A stretch of 64,000 nt of DNA, taken from assembly GCA_963704815.1 (NCBI GenBank), contig CAVPHU010000001.1:682001-746000 (forward strand), written 5' to 3'. Positions 26,312 through 34,311 of the stretch are shown in pieces. The translations under genes and the position numbers were made by a program. The DNA comes from DATKWD01 sp963704815. Lineage in GTDB: Bacteria; Actinomycetota; Acidimicrobiia; Acidimicrobiales; Salinilacustritrichaceae. Below the pieces are notes generated by a model. The model had not been told where the DNA came from. It did no database searches and was given only the letters and a program-made list of their open reading frames with translations. Each line of letters begins with the position of its first letter. The stretch's first letter is position 1.

Positions 26312-26720
26312 TGTCGGCTGAGGATAGCGGGCACCGCCCGTCGGCGCTGTTCCGGTCCACCGGGACGAGATCCCGACGTGGGAGGTCTCGGACCTCAAGA
26401 GGAGGTCGAACCTTTCATGCGAACTCCGAGATTCCCTGAGTGCTCCGGATCGCACAGCTGCCGCACGCCGCACCGACGTGAGGATATGTGGGCAATCGTT
26501 GGTGGCGTCCTTGTCGGGTGAGAGAACAGAACGGCAGGGCGCAGTCATTCGGTGCGGCTCGTCGCCCATCTCCTGAGGACTGGCTGAGGACTGCGGGCCC
26601 CGAATCGACGCGAAACCCCAGATCAGCGGCCCCTCAGGTCCGTTACTCCCCGCTGACGAGTTCGGGAGCCGACCAAGTGTAGGCCGATGGCCCGGCGCAG
26701 GTCGTCCTAGACTTGAACAC
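26312..26720. other. 409-bp gap with direct repeat copy 2
   Basis: No gene recognised. The only clear features are the second 21-bp direct repeat (26573-26593) and, at the right end, TAGACT (26708-26713), which fits a -10 for the methyltransferase. Confidence 0.5.
26573..26593 (+). repeat. direct repeat copy 2, possible att/arm-type site
   Basis: CTGAGGACTGGCTGAGGACTG, differing at two positions from the copy at 23552-23572, same orientation, 3.0 kb apart. Each copy is itself a tandem pair of CTGAGGACT units 11 bp apart, the spacing expected for integrase arm sites on one DNA face. Confidence 0.6.
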
Positions 26721-27452
26721 GTGTCCGATCCGTTTCACGTCCCGTACGAACTCAGACGAGGGCAGCGGAGTGACGACGAGAAGGCGTCGATCGCCTCGGC
26801 CGTCGAGATCATGGGTGTCGTCGCCACTGACTTGGGCCTCGACGACCTATCGACGATCGACCTGCTCGACGTGGGCTGCGGCGTGAAGTTCACCCAAGCG
26901 GTGCTCAACGAGGGTGTGCCGATCGGCAGCTACACCGGCCTCGACATCGCAGCCGACCTGATCAGCTACCTCCAGGAGCAGGTGGCCGATCCACGGCTCT
27001 CGTTCTTCCACACGGATTGGCACAACGAGCGGTACAACCCAGACGGCCAGCCGATGACCGCCGACACGACCCTCCCGATCGGTGATCAGCAATTCGACGC
27101 CATCACCCTGTTCTCGGTGATGACCCACCTCGTGCCGGAGGACTTCCGAAACCTCTTGGCGATCCTTCGGCCACACCTTCGCGAGGGCGGCTCGCTGATC
27201 TTCAGCGCGTTCCTCGACCAGACCAGCCCGGGCGGGCATGGCTACATGGATGCACTCGTCCGGCAGCTCGGGCCTGAAGCGCAGGGGTCCGTCGACGGCT
27301 TCCGTGACCTGGACCCCGAGATTCCTCTGAAGTGGGCGATGTACACCGAGGAACGCGCACGCGAGCTGATCGCGGACGCCGGTTGGACAGTCGACGCGCT
27401 CAAAGACCCGATCCCGGTGATCCAGCACCGGTTCATCTGCGTTCCGTCATGA
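26721..27452 (+). CDS. class I SAM-dependent methyltransferase
   Basis: 243 residues from GTG 26721. TIDLLDVGCGVKFTQ is motif I (SAM-binding GxG), YTGLDIAADLI is the acidic post-I strand, QFDAITLFSVMTHLVPED is motif II/III, and ILRPHLREGGSLIFSAF is the post-III strand. Substrate unknown; methyltransferases of this type next to nucleotide-sugar dehydrogenases often modify exopolysaccharide, which is inference. TAGACT 7 nt before the GTG suggests a leaderless mRNA. Island cargo. Confidence 0.85.
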   Translation: MSDPFHVPYELRRGQRSDDEKASIASAVEIMGVVATDLGLDDLSTIDLLDVGCGVKFTQAVLNEGVPIGSYTGLDIAADLISYLQEQVADPRLSFFHTDWHNERYNPDGQPMTADTTLPIGDQQFDAITLFSVMTHLVPEDFRNLLAILRPHLREGGSLIFSAFLDQTSPGGHGYMDALVRQLGPEAQGSVDGFRDLDPEIPLKWAMYTEERARELIADAGWTVDALKDPIPVIQHRFICVPS

Positions 27453-27533
27453 CATCGACCGGGCGTTCCTTCCGGTGCGAGCGTAGACCAACCAGCTCGG
27501 CGACACCGACGCTACCGGGCCCTTCGACCGGTT

Positions 27534-27705
27534 ATGGCTCCAGGGTTGGCCTGGCACCGTGACGCCGCCTGCGCCGAGCAGCCGGTCGACGTGTTCTTCC
27601 CGGCCGAGGGTGAGCGGACCGAACCGGCCAAGGCCCGCTGCGCCGGATGCCGAGTGGTCGAGGAGCGTTCTGGGTTCGCCCTCGAGCACGAGGACCTGGC
27701 GCCGT
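27534..27705 (+). pseudogene. WhiB-like gene remnant lacking the fourth Cys
   Basis: LAWHRDAACAEQPVDVFFPAEGER and AKARCAGCRVVEE are WhiB sequence with the first three cluster cysteines, but the residue at the fourth position (C-x2-C-x5-C) is Arg (CGT, one transition from TGT). After ALEHEDL the GVWGG turn and basic tail are missing: the frame runs into reversed integrase DNA. Unlikely to bind a normal [4Fe-4S] cluster. WhiB genes occur on actinobacterial phages, so it may have come with the element. Confidence 0.7.
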
Positions 27706-27755
27706 CCGGGCCGGTACGTCCGCTCGCCAGCGGGACGTGGCTCGCCGCTCCGTAA

Positions 27756-28125
27756 CCGGTCCTCGTCCAGTCCCGCCCCGACCAGCGCCGGGTGCCACGC
27801 GCTCTTGTAGAACTGGATACGTCGCATCTTCTCGGTGCACCGTCGACCTCGGAACAGGAACCCGTCGTCCTGGTGGTCGCGAAGGTGGCGACGGAGCTCG
27901 AGCGCCACGACCGATGGCACCACGATGGTCCGCACCTTCTCGGCCTTCGGCGTCGTCACAACGTTCTCGTTCCCGACTCGTTGGAGTTGGCGGTCGATGA
28001 TGACCTGCCGCTGGTCGAGTTGGAGACGGTCGGCCGTCAGCCCGAGGATCTCCCCCGCTCGCAGGCCAGCGATGCCGAGAGCGATCGCGGCACGATAGGC
28101 CGATGGTGCCGCCTCGAGGATGGCG
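27756..28125 (-). pseudogene. tyrosine integrase catalytic-domain fragment, inverted
   Basis: Minus-strand sequence ILEAAPSAYRAAIALGIAGLRAGEILGL holds the first catalytic Arg (GLRAGE); TTPKAEKVRTIVVPSVV has the beta-hairpin Lys; FYKSAWHPALVGAGLDEDR precedes where HDLRH should be, but the frame ends there. So HxxR and the Tyr nucleophile are gone. The orientation is opposite to integrase copy 1, whose sequence stops just before this part of the protein would start. Confidence 0.75.
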
Positions 28126-28167
28126 AGATGAAACTGAACTCCATCGCGATTCGCGTGTTGTCCGAGG

Positions 28168-29475
28168 TCACGACCGTGCGAGGCTCTCGGCCCGCGAATC
28201 AGAGTCCAACAAACCGACGAGGTCGATGACCCTCACGTCTGGGCCAACCTGCCCGAGAACCTCGGCGAAGGCTGGGTTGCTGTTGCCGATGATGACCACC
28301 TCGGCGCCGGAGATCGCCTCGGCTGCGGAGTCGACCAGGAGGTCTGCGATGTGGGGGATGTGTTGGTTGATGAATTCCTTGTTCGCTCCCGTGAGGCGAG
28401 CGATGTTGACGTTCTCGTCGAACACGTTGAGCCAGTAGCCCTTCCCCGACAGGCGCTCTGCGAGCTCGACCATCGGTGCCTCTCGAAGATCGTCTGTACC
28501 TGCCTTGAACGACAGGCCCAGCACGCCGAGTTTCTTCGAGCCTGCGGCCGTGATCAGATCCATGGCTGCTTGCAGGTGTCGCTCATTCGAGTCGAGCAGG
28601 CTTTCCAGAATCGGCGTCTCGAGGTCAAGCGAGCGCGAGCGATGGGCGAGCGCACGAACGTCCTTGGGTAGACATGAACCTCCGAAGGCCATTCCAGGGC
28701 GTAGATACTTGGCCGACAGGTTCAACTTCTCATCGAGGCAGAAAATGTCCATGACATCGTGACCGCTGACGCCAACTGCTTTGGATACGCGGCCGATCTC
28801 GTTTCCGAACGCAACCTTCAGCGCGTGCCAGTTGTTGTCCACGTACTTCACCATCTCCGCGACTTCGAGCGGGACGGTGACAACGGGGGCATCACCTTTC
28901 GAGACGAGTGGTGCCAACGCCTTGACTGAGCGCTCGACTGACCCTCCGATGACAACCTTCGGCGGGTCGTAGAAGTCGCTTACGGCACTGGCTTCCCGGA
29001 GGAACTCCGGGTTCATGCAGACACCGAAGTCCACTCCGTGTCGCCTTCCGGAGCTCTCTTCCAGGGCCGGAATCACCATGCTGCTCGTGGTGCCCGGGAG
29101 GACGGTGCTGCGGATGACGACGGTGTAGAACTCTGTGTCGTCCTTCAGCGCAGCGCCGATGTTCCGGCAGGCACGTTCGAGGTACTCGAGGCTCAAGGAT
29201 CCATTGGCGGCGCTTGGAGTTCCGACACAGACGAAGGCGATCTCGGAGGCGGCGACAGCATCCGTGGACGATGTCGTCGCCCATAGCCGGCCCGCCGCCA
29301 CCTGCTCAGCGACCATGTCGCCGACGCCCTCTTCGACGACAGGTGTCTGGCCGCTGTTGATCAGATCCACTTTGATCTTGTTCAGGTCGACACCGACGAC
29401 ATCGTGGCCGTCCGATGCCAGACAAACGCTGGAAACCGCTCCGACATAGCCGAGTCCAAAAACTGCGATTCTCAT
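28168..29475 (-). CDS. GDP-mannose 6-dehydrogenase / UDP-glucose dehydrogenase family
   Basis: 435 residues. NAD-binding MRIAVFGLGYVGAVSSVCLASDG at the start, VCVGTPS, MNPEFLREASAVSDF, VDNNWHALKVAFGNEIG and the catalytic-Cys motif MAFGGSCLPKDVRAL. The combination NxWHALK and GSCLPKD resembles AlgD (GDP-mannose to GDP-mannuronate) more than Ugd; a four-electron NAD-dependent oxidation either way. Codon use is visibly less GC-extreme than the flanks, consistent with horizontal transfer. Likely exopolysaccharide precursor supply and part of the island cargo. Confidence 0.85.
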   Translation of the reverse strand: MRIAVFGLGYVGAVSSVCLASDGHDVVGVDLNKIKVDLINSGQTPVVEEGVGDMVAEQVAAGRLWATTSSTDAVAASEIAFVCVGTPSAANGSLSLEYLERACRNIGAALKDDTEFYTVVIRSTVLPGTTSSMVIPALEESSGRRHGVDFGVCMNPEFLREASAVSDFYDPPKVVIGGSVERSVKALAPLVSKGDAPVVTVPLEVAEMVKYVDNNWHALKVAFGNEIGRVSKAVGVSGHDVMDIFCLDEKLNLSAKYLRPGMAFGGSCLPKDVRALAHRSRSLDLETPILESLLDSNERHLQAAMDLITAAGSKKLGVLGLSFKAGTDDLREAPMVELAERLSGKGYWLNVFDENVNIARLTGANKEFINQHIPHIADLLVDSAAEAISGAEVVIIGNSNPAFAEVLGQVGPDVRVIDLVGLLDSDSRAESLARS

Positions 29476-29738
29476 TGGTGATCTCTCTTCGTTTCCAGGC
29501 GTGGTGTGGGGCGTTGTGCGGGCGGCACTCGACGATGGCGGTCAGGCATGTGGGACCGAGGACTGCTTCAGAGCTGATCAGGGTACGAGTTGGGACCTGA
29601 GTCGAAAAGCCGGGGAGACCCATTCGGCGACCGGCTCGCTCGCGAACCGTGGAACGCCGTCGGCGCCGATGCGGGATCCTTGATCCAGACCTGCATCTCT
29701 GCTGCGTTCGCCGCCCAAGCCCAGCCAGCGCCAGCTCC

Positions 29739-29995
29739 CGAGTCCAGGTCCAGGTGCTCGATGGCTCCGATGTCGACCCCAGCGCCGGCCAGGTCACCTT
29801 CGGCGCCTACGCCCGCAGCTGGCAGGCAGCCCAGGTCCACCGGCCGACGACGGCCGAGCAGATCGATGCGCACCTGCGCAACCACATGCTGCCGACCTTC
29901 GGCGACCGGGCACTCGCCTCGATCCGGCCGAGCGAGGTCCAGGCCTGGGTACGCGGCCGCAGCGAGGTGTTGGCCCCGGCCACCGTCGAACTCGG
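29739..29995 (+). pseudogene. integrase fragment copy 2
   Basis: 257 bp closely matching integrase copy 1 (25130-25386), encoding DPSAGQVTFGAYARSWQA and HLRNHMLPTFGDRALASIRP in one uninterrupted frame. It lacks both the N-terminal start and the catalytic domain. Synonymous and replacement differences spread along it show it is a related integrase, not a recent exact duplication. The 260 bp before it (29476-29738) hold no recognised gene. Confidence 0.75.
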
Positions 29996-30298
29996 CCACA
30001 GTGTGTCCAGGTCGGTGGATGGAATCACCCGAATCCAAGGCACCCCGGCGAGGTCGGAAATTCCGGCGACGGCCACTGTTCGGATCTCAGCGAAGCCGTG
30101 CTCGGCGAGCACTCTCGCAGTCACCCGGCCGACCCCTGCGATGGCAACGAGGTCCTCGGGCGTCGGGCCGAGCGTGATCTCGCCGGAGCTCAGCCCTCGA
30201 GTTTCATGTTCGAGCCGGTTGAGGTCGATGACCTGATCGTTCCGGTCGGCTCCGTCGTGATGCTCGAGCAGGCGAAGGGAGACGGCGAACCAGACCAT
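29996..30298 (-). pseudogene. helix-hairpin-helix protein fragment
   Basis: From ATG 30298 the minus strand reads MVWFAVSLRLLEHHDG, then DLVAIAGVGRVTARVLAEHG and DLAGVPWIRV: a helix-hairpin-helix pair as in DNA-binding (HhH)2 domains. The frame meets the integrase fragment at about 29995 and has no proper end, so it was probably truncated when copy 2 arrived. Confidence 0.5.
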
Positions 30299-30564
30299 GC
30301 GTGTTGAAGTCCGGGGGCGTCGATCGACGCGGGAGGGCCCATTCGCTGGATCGGTCCGCGTCCTGATGCGCCTGCCCGCTCCCTCAGCCTCACTCTTCCT
30401 CCTCCACATCGACGAAGCTTCACGCAGTACCACGCTCAGTGATTGACTACTCATGCTCCGTAATAGTCGGGCTTCGAAGAGGGGTCCAAGGTTCCCAGAC
30501 AGACCCCTACCACTCTCTGCGAGATTCTTTCCCACGGAGCGTGACATCCAGGGTAGGGTTGTCC
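30299..30564. other. non-coding stretch right of island
   Basis: No gene recognised. Contains TAGGGT at 30554-30559, five bases before the next ATG. Confidence 0.4.
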
Positions 30565-30804
30565 ATGGCGTTGGGACACTTGGATCAGCTGAGCTGGCCT
30601 TCATGGCACGAGCGGGCCGCGGATCGACCTCGTGGCGACGAGGCCGCTGAGTGGTGCCGCGCGGCCCTGAACAACTGGGACGCCGACCCGTATCCGACCG
30701 AGTACGTGCAGGTGGATGCCTCGGCTCTTCGCTCCGTCCTCGATCGACTCGACGCCGCCGAGGCGTCGTGCCTGGACCTCCGATCGGGCCGCCAGATCGG
30801 CTGA
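30565..30804 (+). CDS. 79-residue hypothetical protein
   Basis: From ATG 30565: LGHLDQLSWPSWHERAAD, then EAAEWCRAALNNWDADPYPTEY and a Leu/Asp helix. A -10-like TAGGGT five bases upstream and normal codon use support it as a real leaderless gene. No family recognised. Confidence 0.5.
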   Translation: MALGHLDQLSWPSWHERAADRPRGDEAAEWCRAALNNWDADPYPTEYVQVDASALRSVLDRLDAAEASCLDLRSGRQIG

Positions 30805-30883
30805 CCGGTGTCGCTCCGGGCACGTTCGATGATCGCCTGACGTCGGCCCGTGTCCGACGCTCCTCCGCCGCTGCCGGCGGGGG

Positions 30884-31030
30884 TTCGAGGTCGAGGTTCG
30901 GTTCACCGACGCCGACAACACGCTCGTCGAGGAGTCGGTCACCTTCGTCGACGCCATCGATCCTGGGCAGTCAGCCCGGTGGACGGTGACGGCTTTCGAG
31001 AACGCCACGGGCCCGATCCGCTGCGCGAAC
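30884..31030 (+). pseudogene. FxLYD-domain-like C-terminal fragment
   Basis: FEVEVRFTDADNTLVEESVTF and IDPGQSARWTVTAFENAT look like the last strands of FxLYD-type beta-sandwich domains of secreted actinobacterial lipoproteins. There is no signal, start or own stop: the frame runs straight into the GGDEF gene. Probably a chromosomal gene broken at the island's right side. Confidence 0.45.
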
Positions 31031-31132
31031 CAACGAGAAATCCCCCTTCGTCCCGTGACGATTCAACCACGCTGCGTTACCATGGCCCACGAGGACGAAT
31101 CCTGGCATGCCTTCGTCAACGGCGGAGCGCCC

Positions 31133-32074
31133 ATGAACAAAACCGACGATCTCAAAGAATTCGAGCTTGCGAGTGTCGACGTGCTCGAGCGGCTCAGCGA
31201 GGCCGAACCCGAAGGGTCGTGGGTCGTCGCCCGCTACCGACCCGACGGAGCCGCCGTGGTGCTGTTCTCGTCGCCCGGCGCCGACATCGAACCCGGGATG
31301 CAGATCTACGACCTGCCGATCGAGGACGACTTCGCCCAGCTGACCGACGTCGGCCTTCGCATCGCCGTCGGCGCGAGCACCCGCGAGGCCACCTTCGGTC
31401 TGGTGCTCACGGCGCCGATCAACACCGGAGACCGACGGTTCGGATTCCTGGCCGGCCTCCTCACCGACCCCTTCGGCGATCACGACCGCGACCGGCTCTC
31501 GGTCGAACTGATGGCCGGGCTCATCAGCCGGGTCCTCGTCACCGAACTCGAGATGGTCGAAGAACAGCGTCTCCGACTGCGGGCGTCCGAGGAAGCCCTC
31601 ACCGATGCCATGACCGGCGCCAGCAACCGACGGGCATGGGAAGCCGCCATCGACCAGGAGGAGCGGCGGTGCCGGCGCTACGGCCACGAAGCAGCCGTGC
31701 TGATCGTCGATCTCGATGGGCTGAAGGAGTGCAACGACACCTACGGGCACGCCGCAGGCGACGCACTCATCATCCGATCGGTCGAGATCCTGCAGAGCCT
31801 CGGCCGCGACGTGGACACCGTGGCCCGCCTCGGCGGCGACGAGTTCGGCGTGCTGATGGCCGAAACCGACTTCGCCGGCGGCGAACGCCTGCTCTACCGC
31901 GTGACCACGGCGTTCGCTGCCGAGCAGATCCCGGCGTCGGTCGGGCTGGCCAATCGGAACCCGGCCGTGGGCCTCGTCGGCGCATGGCAGGCGGCCGACG
32001 CCGACATGTATCTCGTCAAGCAGGAGCACCATCGCAACGGCGTCATCGTGACTCCCGACCGTTCGGCCGGTTAG
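31133..32074 (+). CDS. GGDEF-domain protein (putative diguanylate cyclase)
   Basis: 313 residues from ATG 31133 (SD GGAG upstream; an in-frame ATG at 31082 is possible). Residues 1-150 form a GAF-like sensory part (VVARYRPDGAAVVLFSS, GFLAGLLTDPFGDHD). The C-terminal GGDEF domain has DAMTGASNRRAWEAA, DLDGLKECNDTYGHAAGD and the active-site loop RLGGDEFGVLM, all intact, so synthesis of cyclic di-GMP is likely. No EAL domain and no obvious RxxD inhibitory site. Cytoplasmic. Confidence 0.88.
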   Translation: MNKTDDLKEFELASVDVLERLSEAEPEGSWVVARYRPDGAAVVLFSSPGADIEPGMQIYDLPIEDDFAQLTDVGLRIAVGASTREATFGLVLTAPINTGDRRFGFLAGLLTDPFGDHDRDRLSVELMAGLISRVLVTELEMVEEQRLRLRASEEALTDAMTGASNRRAWEAAIDQEERRCRRYGHEAAVLIVDLDGLKECNDTYGHAAGDALIIRSVEILQSLGRDVDTVARLGGDEFGVLMAETDFAGGERLLYRVTTAFAAEQIPASVGLANRNPAVGLVGAWQAADADMYLVKQEHHRNGVIVTPDRSAG

Positions 32075-32085
32075 CTTCGCACGCC

Positions 32086-32463
32086 ATGGATCGAACCAAG
32101 CCCGACGTGACCATTCCCGACGGCCCACCCACCGGCAAGGCCCTCGGCATCACCGACCTCGAGGTGGGCGACGGCCCCGAGGCCACGCCGGGCCACAAGG
32201 TGACCGTCCACTACGTCGGCAAGGCGTGGTCGACCAAGGAGCAGTTCGACGCCAGCTGGGACCGCAACGACACGTTCTCCTTCAAGCTGGGCGGTGGCCA
32301 GGTCATCGCCGGCTGGGACCAGGGCGTCGCCGGGATGAAGGTCGGCGGCCGTCGCCAGCTCACCATTCCCCCCGCACTCGGCTACGGCGCCCAGGGTGCC
32401 GGCGGAGTCATCGGGCCCAACGAGACCCTCGTGTTCGTCGTCGACCTCGTCTCGGTGGGCTGA
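32086..32463 (+). CDS. FKBP-type peptidyl-prolyl isomerase
   Basis: 125 residues from ATG 32086. KVTVHYVGKAWSTKEQFDASW, GGGQVIAGWDQGVAGMKVGG, RQLTIPPALGYGAQG and PNETLVFVVDLVSV are the core FKBP motifs with the active-site D, F, VIxGW and Y residues. No signal peptide, so cytosolic. A TAGCTT 8 nt before the ATG, overlapping the previous stop, suggests its own leaderless promoter. Confidence 0.92.
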   Translation: MDRTKPDVTIPDGPPTGKALGITDLEVGDGPEATPGHKVTVHYVGKAWSTKEQFDASWDRNDTFSFKLGGGQVIAGWDQGVAGMKVGGRRQLTIPPALGYGAQGAGGVIGPNETLVFVVDLVSVG

Positions 32464-32468
32464 AGTCG

Positions 32469-33221
32469 ATGCCACGATTCGAGGGGAACGTCGCGGTGCT
32501 CACCGGTGCCGCATCGGGGATCGGTCGAGCGACCTCCGCGCGTTTCGCGTCCGAGGGGGCCACGGTGGTGGGGGTCGACGTCAACGCCGACGGGCTCGCG
32601 GAGACCGCGGCGATGATCGGTGATGCCGGTGGAGTCTTCGACGGCCGATCGGTCGACATCACCGACCGGCAGTCCTGTTTCGACCTCGTCGAGGCCGTGG
32701 TCGCCGATCATGGCGGACTCGACGTCCTGGCGAACATCGCCGGCGTCACCCGGATCCAGCACTTCACCGAGGCGACCGAACAGGAGATCGAGCTGATGAT
32801 GGCGGTCAACGCCAAGGGTCCGATGTTCCTGTGCCAGGCCGCGATTCCCCACCTGATCGAGCGACCCGGCACCATCATCAACGTCGCCTCGAACGCCGGC
32901 CTCATGGGCGCGGCCTACACCGTGGCGTACTGCGCCTCGAAGGGGGCGATCGTGCAGCTCACCCGGGCGCTGGCCATCGAGTACGAGAAGACGCCGCTGC
33001 GCGTGAACGCCGTGGCTCCCGGCGGCGTGAAGACACCCATGACCGCCCAGATCCCGATGCCCGACGACATCGACTTCGACCTGCTGGCGGGTGTCATGTC
33101 CAAGCGTGGTCGCGCCCTCCCCGAGGACATCGCAGGGGTGATCGCCTTCCTGGCATCCGACGATGCCAGGCACATGCACGGCTCGATCGTGTCGGTCGAC
33201 GACGGGCTGGTCGCGGGCTGA
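32469..33221 (+). CDS. short-chain dehydrogenase/reductase (SDR)
   Basis: 250 residues. Classical SDR: TGAASGIGRATSARFASEG (TGxxxGxG cofactor site), NIAGVTR (NNAG-like), catalytic Ser in INVASNAGLMG and YCASK (Y-x3-K), and PGGVKTPMT. The acidic D after the second strand (VVGVDVNAD) favours NAD over NADP. Substrate not predictable. Six bp after the FKBP stop, so cotranscribed. Confidence 0.9.
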   Translation: MPRFEGNVAVLTGAASGIGRATSARFASEGATVVGVDVNADGLAETAAMIGDAGGVFDGRSVDITDRQSCFDLVEAVVADHGGLDVLANIAGVTRIQHFTEATEQEIELMMAVNAKGPMFLCQAAIPHLIERPGTIINVASNAGLMGAAYTVAYCASKGAIVQLTRALAIEYEKTPLRVNAVAPGGVKTPMTAQIPMPDDIDFDLLAGVMSKRGRALPEDIAGVIAFLASDDARHMHGSIVSVDDGLVAG

Positions 33222-33228
33222 ACCGACC

Positions 33229-33819
33229 TCAGGGGTCGAGGTGACCGACCTCGTTCCATGAGGTCAACGACGTCCGACCATCGCCCCGAACGGCGATGCG
33301 ACTGATCGATGCCGGCGAGAGCTGCGAGCGCCAGCTCGTCTCGTCGCCGACGCCGAGCGCCCACGCCATCGCCGCCTTGATCGGCGACACGTGGCTGACC
33401 ACCACGACATGACCCGACCGGGCGTCGGAGCGCACGTCGTCGCATGCCTCACGAACCCGCCGCCCGAGGGCGGCGATCGACTCGCCCCCCGGCGGCGCGA
33501 AGTCGAGGTTCTGCTGCCAGTGCTCCCACTGCGACGCCGTCACCTCACCGATGTCGCGACCCTCCCACTCGCCGTAGTCGAGCTCGATCCAGGCCGGATC
33601 GGTCTCGATGTCGACACCGTCGATGCCGAGGAGCTCAGCCGTTCGTTGCGCCCGCTCGAGTGGACTCGCGACCACTCGGACGATGGAGAGGCCGCGGAGG
33701 GCCGCGCCCGCTGACCGAGCCTGCGCCTCGCCGGTCGGGTCGAGCGCCACATCACCGCGGCCGGACAGCTGACCGGCACGATTGTGAGCCGAACGGCCGT
33801 GTCGGACCAGGATCAACAC
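33229..33819 (-). CDS. histidine phosphatase superfamily protein
   Basis: 196 residues from GTG 33819. VRHGRSAHNRAG is the RHG motif with the catalytic His; SPLERAQRTAELL, ELDYGEWEGRD and VVVSHVSPIKAAMAWAL (second His) complete the phosphoglycerate mutase-like pattern. Small members of this class are often phosphatases such as CobC or GpgP rather than glycolytic mutases. Convergent with the SDR gene, last of a minus-strand run, overlapping the next gene by 7 bp. Confidence 0.88.
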   Translation of the reverse strand: MLILVRHGRSAHNRAGQLSGRGDVALDPTGEAQARSAGAALRGLSIVRVVASPLERAQRTAELLGIDGVDIETDPAWIELDYGEWEGRDIGEVTASQWEHWQQNLDFAPPGGESIAALGRRVREACDDVRSDARSGHVVVVSHVSPIKAAMAWALGVGDETSWRSQLSPASISRIAVRGDGRTSLTSWNEVGHLDP

Positions 33820-34307
33820 GTGCCGCTCCCGCCGGGGTCGCGCGGCAGGCGCCCGGTCCGGACGAAGGCCCGCCGGGCCGCGGGGGCCTGGAGCCCGAAG
33901 GCCCGTTGTGCCCACAGCAACGCGCCGATGCCGGCGGCCTCGAGCACGACGTTGAAGCCGCCACGGGCCACCTCGGGGATCGTGGAGTCGGAGAACTCGA
34001 ACCCGGACACGGGCCACCAGAACGCCGCCGTGTCGGTCCAGATCCCGTCGAGCAACAGATGCATGAACAACCCGATCGGGATCCCGAGCAGCCAGCGGCG
34101 CCGCAACCGTCGGCCCCGGGTCGCGAGCATCACGATCACCAGCGCAACGACCGGTGCAGCCAGCGAGTGCAGGATGCGAGGCTCGCCGATCGCCACCTCG
34201 ACGAGCGGGACGAGCGAGGCGACGATCACCACCCGGTGGTCGAGCGCCGGCGACGAGAACACCACGGCGACGATGACCAGGCTCAGCCCGATGAACCAGA
34301 AGAACAC
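33813..34307 (-). CDS. small membrane protein, metal-dependent-hydrolase-like
   Basis: 164 residues from GTG 34307. Four or so transmembrane helices (VFFWFIGLSLVIVAVVFSS, VVIVASLVPLVEVAI, LHSLAAPVVALVIVMLA, WLLGIPIGLFMHLLLDG) with conserved-looking His/Asp (RILHSL, MHLLLDGIWTD), resembling the YdjM/DUF457 membrane family. Function unknown. Four bp after the zinc-ribbon gene. Confidence 0.7.
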   Translation of the reverse strand: MFFWFIGLSLVIVAVVFSSPALDHRVVIVASLVPLVEVAIGEPRILHSLAAPVVALVIVMLATRGRRLRRRWLLGIPIGLFMHLLLDGIWTDTAAFWWPVSGFEFSDSTIPEVARGGFNVVLEAAGIGALLWAQRAFGLQAPAARRAFVRTGRLPRDPGGSGTC

Positions 34308-34311
34308 GGTC

